Shown piece after piece: positions 6,723 through 15,325 of a stretch of DNA of 64,000 nucleotides. The position numbers and the translations under genes are program-made. Source of the stretch: Fusicatenibacter saccharivorans (GTDB lineage Bacteria > Bacillota > Clostridia > Lachnospirales > Lachnospiraceae); contig NZ_JADNOP010000018.1 of assembly GCF_015557635.1 (NCBI RefSeq), positions 1 to 64,000 on the forward strand, in the 5' to 3' direction. The number at the start of each line of letters is the position of its first letter. Within the stretch, counting starts at the first letter, position 1. The notes under the pieces were generated by a model. It was not told the DNA's origin. It saw nothing but the letters and a program-made list of their open reading frames with translations, and searched no databases.

Positions 6723-8663
6723 ATGAAAGCAATTAAAAACTTATGTTTGTTTTGTTTCCTGATTTTTGGAATACTTATGCAATCTGAAATATTTCAAGAT
6801 CAGCTTTGGAACTTTTCTACAGCATATTTTACGTCATCACGCTATGAAGTTGCTAGTGAAGATATGTCGCAGTTTCTGAAAGATGTATCAGAAACTGCAA
6901 CGGAGAATGATGTACATATTTTTTCTCAGTACAATGAAATCAATAATAAATACCTTTCAACACTTCATATTTATGGCGATGATAAAGTAATCAGACAAAC
7001 ATTAAAAAATACTGCAAACATAGAAGAATCAGAATATACCGCTTTAGTTTCCGGAATTACGAAAGTAAAATTTCATAATCTCTCAGAATTGCAAAGTACC
7101 TCTGTGGGTTATGAAAACTTTATCTCATACATAGGAAATGAGGACAATATTATCTCTGCATATCAGAAATTATCAGAAAAATATAGCTTAACTTATCCAG
7201 AATATTGGAATTCTACGGAAAAGGACATGATTTTTATTATATGGGGTATGATTATTGCATTGATGATTGTTCTAAATGTAATTGAAGTGGTTAGGCGAAA
7301 AAAAGAGGTTGTTGTACGAGTTTCCTTAGGAGAAAGTGCTGGTTTCATAGCATTTAAGGCTGCTTTATTCGATGTAACTTTTGACATTGCATTATTTATT
7401 GTTGCAAAAATATTGCTGTCAAATTATATATCGGGAGCATATGAGAATAGACTCGTCACAATTTTATATTCCATTGGAATTATTCTTTCCACTATTCCAT
7501 ATTGTTCTTTTTGCTTTTTTGATATTAGAAAGGCATTCGCAAATGCAACACACAAAAGAGGAGTGGATTTTTTAATTTATTCGTTAAAATTTATAGCAGG
7601 GGTAGCCGCTGTTTTTACAATTACCACTAATATTAGTAGTATTCATAATAACCTATTTACAAATGAACATTTGTTAGAAGAATATTATGATGCAAATTAT
7701 TTTACCGTAAAGACTACTGATTTTAATGCTGAAAAAGAAGAAGCTTTTTGGAATAAACTATACAAGAATGAATATAACACATTAAAGCCTGTAATATGCT
7801 TGAATATTTTAAATGATAAAAATGATGTGATATATGTAAATAATCATGCAAAAGATATGTTACAAGGTTTTACGAAGCAGATAAATGCAGTAGAGAATGA
7901 ATCTTCTGATTTGATTATTTTCATTCCAAAGAATAGATATTTTGCTAAAAACAAGCAATTAGCCTATGACTCCTTGAGCCATGTTTTAAATCATGATAAT
8001 TTACAACAATTAAATATTCAGTACATAGAGTATAGCGAAACAGAATACTTTTCCTATTTAGATACAAGTAGAATAAATGGTATCGAAAAAAGCAAAAATC
8101 CGATAATTATTTATCAGGCAAACAAAGATTTAGCAGTCAATGGTGGGTATCTTGAAAGCTATAAAGCAGGAGCAGTTTTATTTCAATGTGATGAAAAACA
8201 GCTAAGAAATATCAGCAAAAAGTATGAAGATATGCTTGGAAATTATCAGCTAGTAATTACAAACGTACATGAACAGTATTTATATAATCACACATTTTTA
8301 ATAAAACTCGTGGGATTTTTAAGTTCTCTTTGTACGATTGTATTGCTTTTAAATATTATGATTATTGTTACAGTAAGTAGACTAGAGTTCCGAGAAAATG
8401 CAATGAAAATTTCCTTGATGAAAATCTTTGGATATAGTTTATTTGAACGGCACAAAACACTTCTTAAAATGATTGTAGTGGAAAATTTTGTGATATTAGT
8501 AGGTATGCTTATCTATTCTTTATTATCGGTACAGACTGAAGTAGGAATTAGCATTCTTGTTAGTTCATTTATGGCACTAATAGAATTTACAATTATTTTC
8601 TTTAATATCACAATTGTTGAAAAAACAAACATACCGAAATCATTAAAAGGAGGTTGCTTATGA
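6723..8663 (+). CDS. Bacteriocin-associated integral membrane protein (DUF1430)
   Basis: A 646-residue multi-pass protein of the type annotated as bacteriocin-associated integral membrane or putative immunity protein (DUF1430/TIGR01654). One segment is N-terminal, three to four lie between about 170 and 300, and three lie in the C-terminal 140 residues (about 515-640). A large extracytoplasmic domain lies between. The layout resembles a FtsX/MacB-like permease. It pairs with the ATPase whose start overlaps its stop (ATGA at 8660-8663). Together they should export the bacteriocin or pump it away from the producer's membrane. Confidence 0.75.
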   Translation: MKAIKNLCLFCFLIFGILMQSEIFQDQLWNFSTAYFTSSRYEVASEDMSQFLKDVSETATENDVHIFSQYNEINNKYLSTLHIYGDDKVIRQTLKNTANIEESEYTALVSGITKVKFHNLSELQSTSVGYENFISYIGNEDNIISAYQKLSEKYSLTYPEYWNSTEKDMIFIIWGMIIALMIVLNVIEVVRRKKEVVVRVSLGESAGFIAFKAALFDVTFDIALFIVAKILLSNYISGAYENRLVTILYSIGIILSTIPYCSFCFFDIRKAFANATHKRGVDFLIYSLKFIAGVAAVFTITTNISSIHNNLFTNEHLLEEYYDANYFTVKTTDFNAEKEEAFWNKLYKNEYNTLKPVICLNILNDKNDVIYVNNHAKDMLQGFTKQINAVENESSDLIIFIPKNRYFAKNKQLAYDSLSHVLNHDNLQQLNIQYIEYSETEYFSYLDTSRINGIEKSKNPIIIYQANKDLAVNGGYLESYKAGAVLFQCDEKQLRNISKKYEDMLGNYQLVITNVHEQYLYNHTFLIKLVGFLSSLCTIVLLLNIMIIVTVSRLEFRENAMKISLMKIFGYSLFERHKTLLKMIVVENFVILVGMLIYSLLSVQTEVGISILVSSFMALIEFTIIFFNITIVEKTNIPKSLKGGCL

Positions 8664-9268
8664 TAACAATTGAAAATCTATGCAAAGCATATAATGATAA
8701 AATTTTGTTCAAAAATTTTCATTTGGAAATTCCAGATAGCCGTTTTTTGGTAATTAGTGGCGAAAGTGGATGCGGAAAAAGTACTTTACTTAATATGATT
8801 GGAGGTATTGAAACTCCTGACAAAGGTTCTATTATTGTGAATGGTTTTGATGTGGCAAAAAAAGGAAAAAAGCAGAAATATTTCAAAGAAGTTGTTGGAT
8901 TTTTATTTCAAAATTTTGCCCTTTTGGAAAACAAAACAGTAAAAGAAAATCTAGAAATAATAAAAAAATCAGGTAGAACGGATATTTCAATAAATGAAGC
9001 TCTTGAAAAAGTTGGTTTACAGAAAGTAATTAACAAAAAAGTCTATCAATTATCTGGTGGCGAACAGCAGAGAGTTGCGTTAGCTCGTTTAATGCTAAAG
9101 AAATGTTCGATTGTATTAGCAGACGAACCAACTGGTTCCTTAGACAAAAAAAATAGTGAGATTGTTATGAATATATTGCATGAGTTAAGTGAACAGGGAA
9201 AAACAGTTATTGTTGTAACTCATAGTGAAGAAATTGTAGCACAAGAAAAGCATGTTCTATATTTATAA
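8660..9268 (+). CDS. ABC transporter ATP-binding protein of the bacteriocin operon
   Basis: A 202-residue ATPase with Walker A GESGCGKST, Q-loop LFQNFALLENKTV, signature LSGGEQQR and Walker B IVLADEPTGSLD, of the MacB/LolD/BceA class. ATG 8660 is chosen because AAGGAGG lies 6 bases upstream and the start overlaps the permease stop by four bases; the in-frame TTG at 8654 lies inside that ribosome binding site. The protein is shorter than most ATPases of this class (about 230), ending soon after the H-loop (VVTHSEE). A terminator follows. Confidence 0.88.
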   Translation: MITIENLCKAYNDKILFKNFHLEIPDSRFLVISGESGCGKSTLLNMIGGIETPDKGSIIVNGFDVAKKGKKQKYFKEVVGFLFQNFALLENKTVKENLEIIKKSGRTDISINEALEKVGLQKVINKKVYQLSGGEQQRVALARLMLKKCSIVLADEPTGSLDKKNSEIVMNILHELSEQGKTVIVVTHSEEIVAQEKHVLYL

Positions 9269-9281
9269 TTACCCATAATAG

Positions 9282-9330
9282 AAGAATATGTTCTTTCGGG
9301 AGACACCTCCTCTAAGAACATATTCTTTTG
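9282..9330 (+). terminator. Terminator of the bacteriocin operon
   Basis: AAGAATATGTTCTT (9282-9295) pairs with AAGAACATATTCTT (9314-9327) over 14 bases around an 18-base loop, followed by a short T run. Confidence 0.7.
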
Positions 9331-9419
9331 GTTAAAATTGATTATAAAGATACTTTTATTTCAGTATATTCGCTATATTGATGGGATATATATTTGCATA
9401 TTATTTATATGGATAAGGA

Positions 9420-9656
9420 TTATAACTCTAGTGAGTCTTCTGCATCTACCCACATCTGTAAATTACCCTCAAGATATAATCTTGCATATTCCAAAGGCTC
9501 ATCCACAGCCAATGAAGTAAGCGCACATTCTGATCCGTATGTGGTTTTTAGATTTTTTTCAGCTTTCCAGCAATCAATGCGAAGCATATATCCGGCACTT
9601 GTGTAAACATCAATACTATCGTGATTTATGTTGTATTCTGCATAAATTGTTCTCAT
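9420..9656 (-). CDS. DUF6061 family small protein
   Basis: A 78-residue acidic protein (MRTIYAEYNINHDSIDVYTS, RIDCWKAEKNL, DEPLEYARLYLEGNLQMWVD). The pattern of an N-terminal beta strand pair, then ID-C, then a DEPLEYA-L motif matches DUF6061, small proteins common on Firmicutes mobile elements. Function unknown. It lies convergent to the bacteriocin operon and is the last gene before attR, on the strand opposite to its neighbours. A small T/G-rich tract but no strong Shine-Dalgarno precedes the start. Confidence 0.65.
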   Translation of the reverse strand: MRTIYAEYNINHDSIDVYTSAGYMLRIDCWKAEKNLKTTYGSECALTSLAVDEPLEYARLYLEGNLQMWVDAEDSLEL

Positions 9657-9764
9657 CGTATCTTATCTCCATTTTCTTTTAATAATCAGTTATAGAGTTA
9701 AATATCGAAAACATTTCAATCAGTTCACCATGTCGTTATTGTTATACTGTGTTATGAAATTTTC

Positions 9765-9840
9765 TTTCCCTTATTTTTTCCCATATTAAGGTTCATGAAA
9801 ACCAATGTGAGAATATAACACAAGGGAAAGAGTAAGGGAA
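9765..9840. repeat. Arm-type repeat cluster, right end
   Basis: TTTCCCTTATTTTTTCCC (9765-9782) and ACACAAGGGAAAGAGTAAGGGAA (9819-9840 region) mirror the cluster at 152-200. Its distance from the core repeat, about 100-170 bp, is similar to that at the left end. Confidence 0.55.
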
Positions 9841-9936
9841 AGCTCACTTGCTACAAACTTAGTATTTTCAAGGGTTTGCGAAGAATTTGATAATTAAATA
9901 TAACAGTTATTAAATTTCCTAAAATATGTGAAATAT

Positions 9937-9950
9937 CAACTGGAATTTAT
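9937..9950. other. attR core of the bacteriocin element
   Basis: CAACTGGAATTTAT, identical to 69-82. Its last four bases cover the stop codon (TAA on the minus strand, 9947-9949) of the vanZ-like gene, so integration leaves that gene intact. Confidence 0.7.
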
Positions 9951-10489
9951 TTTTTACTTGTGGTTATGCGAAGTAACAAGCATCCCATCAAAAATCCAAT
10001 GAGAGTCCCACAAGTATTCATAATCACATCATCTAACTGTGCAAACCTTCCAATAAATGTTTGCAAAAATTCTATGCCAATCGAAAATACTGCTCCAAGT
10101 ATAACGCCATTCCACCAATGCTTGTAGATATTCTTAAAAATAAATACTGGCAAAAATCCATATGGAACGAATAGACATATATTCAAAATAGTTGCCGCAT
10201 TAAATCCATCTTCAAATAATTTAAAACTAATATAACTATCAAGAGGTGACGATATTCCAAAACTACCACCAATAATTCCTGTAATTTTTAATATTGATAC
10301 AATTATCAAAATCCACAAGAATTGGCATAAACAATTTAAAATCCTAATTTCTATTTTCTTCTTTTGGATAAATTCAATACCCAGTTCGATAATCATAACA
10401 CCTGCGAAAATAATAAGTGCCGTTGGAAGTAACCTCACTAATATCCATATTCCAGTCCATATTTCCATTGTAATATAACTCACTATCAT
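9947..10489 (-). CDS. VanZ-like membrane protein
   Basis: A 180-residue protein with four or five membrane segments and the VanZ-family pattern: NICLFVPYGFLPVF, then GAVFSIGIEFLQTFIGRFAQLDDVIMNTCGTLIGFLMG. VanZ homologues are linked to low-level teicoplanin or lipoglycopeptide tolerance in some hosts, but most are uncharacterised. The gene provides the att site of the neighbouring element at its 3' end. AGGAATGA precedes the start. Whether it is cargo of the Tn4451-like unit to its right or older DNA is unclear, because the matching half of virD4 is not found beside it. Confidence 0.82.
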   Translation of the reverse strand: MIVSYITMEIWTGIWILVRLLPTALIIFAGVMIIELGIEFIQKKKIEIRILNCLCQFLWILIIVSILKITGIIGGSFGISSPLDSYISFKLFEDGFNAATILNICLFVPYGFLPVFIFKNIYKHWWNGVILGAVFSIGIEFLQTFIGRFAQLDDVIMNTCGTLIGFLMGCLLLRITTSKK

Positions 10490-10569
10490 TCCTCCATAAA
10501 TTCTAATTTGTTGCTCAAATCATATCACATTTTCAAACATATCTCAATTCCAATTGTCTCTGCCCCCAT

Positions 10570-10743
10570 CTATTGCATTGCCTTTCGGCTTGCTTCTGTA
10601 ACCAGCATCCGGTTAATCTTTTCTTGCATGGTTTCCTTTGCATCTTCATTGAAATGATAGCGGACAACATATACTGTCTGCCCGATTTTCTTTGTAAATG
10701 TGTTTCCCTCTGTTTTTTTATTCATCATTTTTTCCATAATCAT
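10570..10743 (-). CDS. tnpW: TnpW family transposon-encoded protein
   Basis: A 57-residue protein, MIMEKMMNKK then FTKKIGQTVYVVRYHFNEDA, KETMQEKINRML. This matches the small TnpW family of Tn4451-type elements, where it is the last gene. Function unknown. AAAGGAAA precedes the first ATG (10743); a second in-frame ATG at 10737 is also possible. Confidence 0.72.
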   Translation of the reverse strand: MIMEKMMNKKTEGNTFTKKIGQTVYVVRYHFNEDAKETMQEKINRMLVTEASRKAMQ

Positions 10744-10826
10744 CTATTTCCTTTCTTTCCTGTGCCCGACAGAGAGAGGTTTGCTTCTGTCCCTGCCGGG
10801 AGTTTATCGGCACGCTGACAACGCAA

Positions 10827-10982
10827 GTGTCAACATAGGGTTTGAAACTTTTTTCGGGTAGTTATTTCTGTTTTCCAAAATACTATTGAAAAGTTTTTTG
10901 AATGTTCTTGTTGACACCTGTTAAAAAGTAGCTGAAACACCGGTAAATACAAAGGATTTTGGTGTCAACAAAAATGTCAACA
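10827..10982. repeat. Four TGTCAACA iteron-like repeats
   Basis: GTGTCAACA occurs at 10827-10835, inverted at 10909-10917 and direct at 10962-10970, with ATGTCAACA at 10974-10982. All lie in the 280-bp gap between tnpW and vapE, which otherwise holds no gene. Repeats next to a primase-helicase pair could be a replication origin or a regulator site. Spacing is irregular, so this is tentative. Confidence 0.45.
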
Positions 10983-11025
10983 AGCAGTAAATTTCCGGGT
11001 AATCAGTAGCCTTTCGGCATCAAAA

Positions 11026-12465
11026 TCAGCCTTTCTCTCTGTCGGGCAGATCAAATGGCAGCTCCAACTGTTCTGCTTTCGTCAGCTTTGTAAATCCATC
11101 TTTATCCGGTTCGTTGCCACCCTCTTCTTCTGCTCCTTCCCTGATCCAGCTTCTCTGTCTGCCATATCCTTCCTTTGAAAATCTGTGGACTCCGGCTCTC
11201 TTCCAGCCAGTGATCTGCGTATCCATAATGGAACAGATCTCATTTGTCTCGAATTTTTTCGGCTCCCGGTCAAAATGGTCAAAGGCTTCTTTCCAGATCT
11301 GGACGGAACATACATGACTACCTTTATAAGCGTCCAGCCAGCCTTGTATCATTCCTGCCATCGTATCTTCCTGTGTGAACTGTTTTCGGTATTCACTGAT
11401 CTCCTGCTCCATTTCCTTTGAGAACTTCAACAGGCTGCTCTTATTCTCCGTTGACCAGTAGATTTCCATTACTTCTGCCCACAACTGGTCAAAATAGGAT
11501 CTGGCTTCTTTTTCATCATCGAGGATATGCTTCTCTGCCTTACTGCTGTCTATAGCAATCGGCAGGAACCGTCTTGCCCCGGTACGGTCAAAAGGAATGA
11601 ACTGCCTTGTGTTCGTTGAACCTGCAAAGATACACTGACGCTTCCGGTCTTCCTCATATTTATCATAAGGGTTCCGGTAAGTGTCTTTCTGTCTGGTCAG
11701 GAATGACTTGATTTCCTCATTGCTCTTTGCACTGATTGCAGCAATCATCTCCGACATTTCCATAATCCAGTGTCCCCGGAGATGCTCGTATATCTTACTG
11801 TCATTCAACTGCTTCAGATCATCAGAAAACCAGTCATCGTTCAATGCAAGAAAACGGAAAAATGTGGATTTTCCGGCTCCCTGCTGACCTACCAGACAAA
11901 GCATTTCATCTGCTTTACAACCGGGGCGGTAGATTCTGCTTAATGCTTCCATCAGGAAGTGCTTCACAACCTCATAGACAAAATCCGAAGCATCTGCCCC
12001 CATATACCGTTGCAGAACATAACGGATTCTCTCCTGCCCGTCCCACTCCAGTTGTTCCAGATACTCACAGATCGGGTGGTATGCCCGGCTGTTGGCTTCT
12101 ATGCGAAGTGCCTTATCCATACATTTTTCACTTGTGAGTTTGTAATAGCGTTCAAAGAAATAGTAGAAATAAGTCCTGCCATCATCATCCAGCTTGCAGA
12201 CTTCCTCATTCCACCAGAGTTTTTTTACAATATCAATCCTGCCTGTCAGCTTGTTGTATTTCATACTCTCACGCACAAGCGGATCATTTCTCAGCACAAC
12301 CATATAATTTCCAACCGTTGCTTTCGCAGTTCCTTTCTGTGTATATTCCAGCATCTGTTTCACTTCATCGACTTTGCTTTTATCTACCATCCGGAACATT
12401 TCTTTCATGGCATCTTTCTGTTCTTTTGTGGCGATCTCCTTTATCTTCTCTTTCGCATTGCTCAA
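11026..12465 (-). CDS. VapE-family P-loop replication helicase
   Basis: A 479-residue virulence-associated E (VapE) domain protein. Walker A is LVGQQGAGKSTFFRFLA near residue 190, Walker B lies in RGHWIMEMSEM, and sensor-like residues follow in FAGSTNTRQFIPFDRTGARRFLPI. VapE proteins act as superfamily-3-like helicases for mobile-element replication, normally with a primase. Here the start overlaps the end of the CHC2 primase gene by 86 bases in another frame, implying coupled translation. The C-terminal 60 residues are a variable acidic and basic tail. Confidence 0.85.
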   Translation of the reverse strand: MSNAKEKIKEIATKEQKDAMKEMFRMVDKSKVDEVKQMLEYTQKGTAKATVGNYMVVLRNDPLVRESMKYNKLTGRIDIVKKLWWNEEVCKLDDDGRTYFYYFFERYYKLTSEKCMDKALRIEANSRAYHPICEYLEQLEWDGQERIRYVLQRYMGADASDFVYEVVKHFLMEALSRIYRPGCKADEMLCLVGQQGAGKSTFFRFLALNDDWFSDDLKQLNDSKIYEHLRGHWIMEMSEMIAAISAKSNEEIKSFLTRQKDTYRNPYDKYEEDRKRQCIFAGSTNTRQFIPFDRTGARRFLPIAIDSSKAEKHILDDEKEARSYFDQLWAEVMEIYWSTENKSSLLKFSKEMEQEISEYRKQFTQEDTMAGMIQGWLDAYKGSHVCSVQIWKEAFDHFDREPKKFETNEICSIMDTQITGWKRAGVHRFSKEGYGRQRSWIREGAEEEGGNEPDKDGFTKLTKAEQLELPFDLPDREKG

Positions 12466-13033
12466 TCCGCTCCACCTCCTTCCATTTTTCTTTTACAAGT
12501 GCTTCCTTATCTGCCCTGTCCCCAAAGAGCAGGATATCCAGATAATACTCAACAACTGACAACTCCCTGAGAGCAGTCATAAACTTTTCATGCCATTCTT
12601 CTGTCCGTGTTTTTGGTGCATACTGTTCTTTCCATTCCAGAAGCAGGCTCAGATAATCCAGATAGGCTCTCAGGCATCTCAGATGTTTTTTCTGCCAAAG
12701 TTCTTCTGGTGTCGGCTCTGGCTTTTTTGCTGAAACGCTTCTCCTGTTCTGCGGTGATCCCCTGTCCCTGCCGGAATAAGGAATCCCAAAATCATCTGCC
12801 AGCTTCATGGCTGCATCTTTCAATCCAATGTCAAACAGTTGTGCCGTAAAATCAATGGCATCTCCTGTACAGCTACACCCGAAACAATAATATCTCCGGT
12901 CAACTTTCATGCTGGGTGATTTGTCATTATGGAAAATGCAGCGGATCAGTCCGCTCCTGTTGGGCTTTAACCCATACCTCTCCGCAGCCTGCCGGACGGT
13001 CACATTCTGTTTTACTTCATCAAATAATCCCAA
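12380..13033 (-). CDS. CHC2 zinc-finger primase (short)
   Basis: A 217-residue protein with a CHC2 zinc finger at residues 28-60 (CIFHNDKSPSMKVDRRYYC then FGCSC..GDAIDF). The C-terminal half is charged, without a TOPRIM domain, so it is a primase DNA-binding module rather than a full DnaG. It presumably loads with the VapE helicase, whose start lies inside its 3' end. Start ATG 13033 follows a purine-rich stretch (AAAGAGAGGAAACG). Confidence 0.82.
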   Translation of the reverse strand: MGLFDEVKQNVTVRQAAERYGLKPNRSGLIRCIFHNDKSPSMKVDRRYYCFGCSCTGDAIDFTAQLFDIGLKDAAMKLADDFGIPYSGRDRGSPQNRRSVSAKKPEPTPEELWQKKHLRCLRAYLDYLSLLLEWKEQYAPKTRTEEWHEKFMTALRELSVVEYYLDILLFGDRADKEALVKEKWKEVERIEQCEREDKGDRHKRTERCHERNVPDGR

Positions 13034-13139
13034 TTCGTTTCCTCTCTTTCTTAAATCTGCTTCCCAAATCTGGGAAGCAAGTTTTCACAAAAAACAAAAA
13101 AGCACTTTGTCCTGTCCTTACGGAATCAACAAAATGCCC

Positions 13140-14573
13140 TTATAGTTCCAGATCACTGGAATGTGATCTTCCTTTATTCAGTTGTTTTCTCTCTGCCTCT
13201 TCTCTTTGAATCTTTGCTACGTTCAATGCAAGTTTTTCTCTGATTGACGGCTTCACTTCTTTTTTGATTTCTTCTACAACGGCTTTTTTCTTCTCTGGCT
13301 GTTTTAACTGACGGACAACCCTCACAACAGCTTTTTCCATCGCATATTCGATTTTTTTAATCAGACCGTCCAGCCTGTTTATCGCATATTCCTTTTCTTT
13401 TCGTGATGCCTTACGTTCCGGACTCTGAATCCATCTCTTAGAATCTTCCGCAAGACGAATGTCATCTTTTCTGGTAGCCCGCATTGTTTCCTCTGCGACT
13501 TTATCCACAGCCTTGTCATAGGCTTCACTGGATACTTCGTCAAGCAAGGTTTCCACATCTTCAATACGGAGGGTAAGCTGTTGCAGTTCCTCTCTCTGTT
13601 CTTCAATCAGCTCGCCCTGACTTAGAATCCGGTCAGAATTGGAAATGAAATTTTCTTTAAATTCTTTTTCCTGCTGTTCTATTTTTTCTTTCTGTGACTG
13701 GATAACCTTTTCATTTGCCCTGACATGGTTTGACTGCCTTGCAAGTTCCAGATGATTCGCATTGACCTTATCCCTCTGCTGATTGAGCATTTCCTGCTGA
13801 ACCGCAATCTCTTCTTTCTGCTTCATTCGGATATAGTCCTGTTTCTCCAGATACTGCCTTCCTCCATAGGACGGTTCTTCGTCAATTTCCAGTCCATGAC
13901 GTTTACAGATATCCAGGAACATTGTCCGGCAGGCAGAATCAAAAACAACCTTACGGTTATTTGTCTTTGATCTTTTCTTTTCCGGATTCGGAAGTTCAAA
14001 GCCAAGTTCTTCCAGTGCCGCTTCCTGTTTCGGTTCAATCTCCCCATACCGGTTCGTAGCATCGAATACATGACGCTCATGAATATGCGGAGTCGCTTCG
14101 TCCATGTGCAGTGACCAGTCAATGATATGCACATTAGAACCAAACCGCTCATCGAACTCTTTCTTGAATTCATCAAAAACCAAAACCAGCGTTTCCACAG
14201 AAGCGTGTTCATCTATCGTCCCAAGCTGATAGATACTTTCTTCCGGACAGGTCTTTTTATTTTTCAGAACATCTTCCACCCCTTTACATCTGTCGGGGTG
14301 TCTTGCTTTCTCATGACGTTTATTCTGGTTAATCACATAATCGCTGTAATGATCCACATAGTATGCCATCTCAATCTGGTTAAAAGAAAAATTATCCTCT
14401 TTTCCCCGGTCTGCCATTGTGGTATATCCCTGATAGCAGTCCCAGTAAATATTCTGACGGACACGTTCATTGTCAATATGCTCACTGTGTTCCGGGTCAA
14501 ATCTCCGGTCATTGTGAAGCGGATTGTAAACACCGTCTTTCCCAGATCTGCCGTTATGCCTTGTGCCTTTCAA
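13140..14573 (-). CDS. MobV-like relaxase / plasmid recombination (Pre/Mob) protein
   Basis: A 477-residue relaxase. The active-site block is NVHIIDWSLHMDEATPHIHERHVF at about 145-170, with the H-DE-TPH-H arrangement of Pre/MobV enzymes. Residues 230 to about 400 form a long coiled coil (KQKEEIAVQQEMLNQQ, EEQREELQQLTLRIE), and the C-terminus is basic. It corresponds to TnpZ of Tn4451. The start is TTG 14573 behind AGGAGA; no ATG lies in frame nearby. A structured gap upstream is the probable oriT. Confidence 0.82.
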   Translation of the reverse strand: MKGTRHNGRSGKDGVYNPLHNDRRFDPEHSEHIDNERVRQNIYWDCYQGYTTMADRGKEDNFSFNQIEMAYYVDHYSDYVINQNKRHEKARHPDRCKGVEDVLKNKKTCPEESIYQLGTIDEHASVETLVLVFDEFKKEFDERFGSNVHIIDWSLHMDEATPHIHERHVFDATNRYGEIEPKQEAALEELGFELPNPEKKRSKTNNRKVVFDSACRTMFLDICKRHGLEIDEEPSYGGRQYLEKQDYIRMKQKEEIAVQQEMLNQQRDKVNANHLELARQSNHVRANEKVIQSQKEKIEQQEKEFKENFISNSDRILSQGELIEEQREELQQLTLRIEDVETLLDEVSSEAYDKAVDKVAEETMRATRKDDIRLAEDSKRWIQSPERKASRKEKEYAINRLDGLIKKIEYAMEKAVVRVVRQLKQPEKKKAVVEEIKKEVKPSIREKLALNVAKIQREEAERKQLNKGRSHSSDLEL

Positions 14574-14985
14574 TTCACATCTCTCCTTTTTTCAAGTTGT
14601 TTCCCCGGAGGGGATTGCAGCGAAGCTTCCAAAAGTCTCTGTCCCCGTTACAGACAGTACCCAGTACCATATGGCGAAACGCCATATCACTGGGCAATGG
14701 CTGCCGCCCTTAACCTGCTAAGGGCTTTGCCCCTTAACCCCAGCAAGATGCTGCCGCTCTTTGCAATCTGGGCACAAAGGACTTCCAGCCCTCTGTACTC
14801 CCAGCAGACAAAACGTAACTCCTGCCGCTGTCCCTTCAGCAGGATCTCCGTTCCGTCTGTTTTTCAAAAATCCTCTGCATCGGATTTTGTGAAAATATAA
14901 AAATGGGTAAAACAAAGGGCACTAACTTTTTACGGTTAATGCCCTTTCCTTTACTCATTCACTTTTCAGATAATTCCTGTATGTA
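14574..14985 (-). other. Gene-free structured region, candidate oriT of the Tn4451-like element
   Basis: No convincing gene. It contains the inverted repeat CCATATGGCG-AAA-CGCCATAT (about 14,667-14,688), with an outer CCAGT/ACTGG pair, next to CCCCGTTACAGAC. Repeated TTAAGGG / CCCTTAA blocks (14,709-14,742) follow. A hairpin AAAGGGCACTAAC / GGTTAATGCCCTTT (14,916-14,950) looks like a terminator for the gene upstream. Its place just before a MobV relaxase gene is where oriT normally lies. Confidence 0.45.
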
Positions 14986-15288
14986 TCATTCTGATAATTG
15001 CTTCAGAACCATTTTAACATTCTTCCTAAGTTTCATTCCGTCCCTCAGTCCCAACCGGTAGAAAAATTCTTCTGTCTCTGCTCCACTGTTAAATATCTGG
15101 TCGCAATATTTTGTAATGGCCTCTTCCTGTTTCTGTGGAAGTGTGGCAATCACTTTTTTATATTCTTCCTCAACTTCATCTGGTTCTGTCACAGACGGCT
15201 GGCTCAGTTTCCAGTCTGCATACTCTTTTCCCATATGCTCCGTTATGGTCAGGTTGATAAATTCTTCAATCTCTTTTGTAATCTTCAT
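14986..15288 (-). CDS. Conserved hypothetical protein of the Tn4451-like element
   Basis: A 100-residue, mainly helical, acidic protein (ITKEIEEFINLTITEHMG, EEEYKKVIATLPQKQEEAITKYCDQIF, FYRLGLRDGMKLRKNVKMVL). The pattern is seen in many small DUF6809-like proteins of Firmicutes elements, but I cannot name it securely. AAAGGAAT lies upstream of ATG 15288. It is followed by the terminator-like hairpin before oriT. Confidence 0.55.
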   Translation of the reverse strand: MKITKEIEEFINLTITEHMGKEYADWKLSQPSVTEPDEVEEEYKKVIATLPQKQEEAITKYCDQIFNSGAETEEFFYRLGLRDGMKLRKNVKMVLKQLSE

Positions 15289-15325
15289 TTAAGAATCCTA
15301 TTCCTTTCTCCAGTGGTCTACTTCA

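Larger units (their letters stand above)
69..9950. mobile_element. Integrative mobilizable element with lactococcin-972-type bacteriocin operon
   Basis: The unit is bounded by a 13-14 bp direct repeat (CAACTGGAATTTAT at 69-82 and 9937-9950). Inside each end lie related clusters of TTTCCCTTA / TAAGGGAA repeats (152-200 and 9765-9840), as expected for arm-type integrase sites. Contents in order: tyrosine integrase, Xre regulator, excisionase, DUF3847 protein, candidate oriT, MobA/MobL relaxase with overlapping ORFs, DUF6040 protein, bacteriocin, two membrane or secreted proteins, ABC ATPase, DUF6061 protein. There is no coupling protein or type IV secretion gene, so it would need a helper element to transfer. 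The right repeat overlaps the stop codon of a vanZ-like gene, implying integration at that gene's 3' end. Confidence 0.8.

Noticed and set aside
14718-14915. 65-codon frame in the gap upstream of the MobV gene
   Set aside because: Overlaps hairpins and repeats of the probable oriT and has no ribosome binding site.
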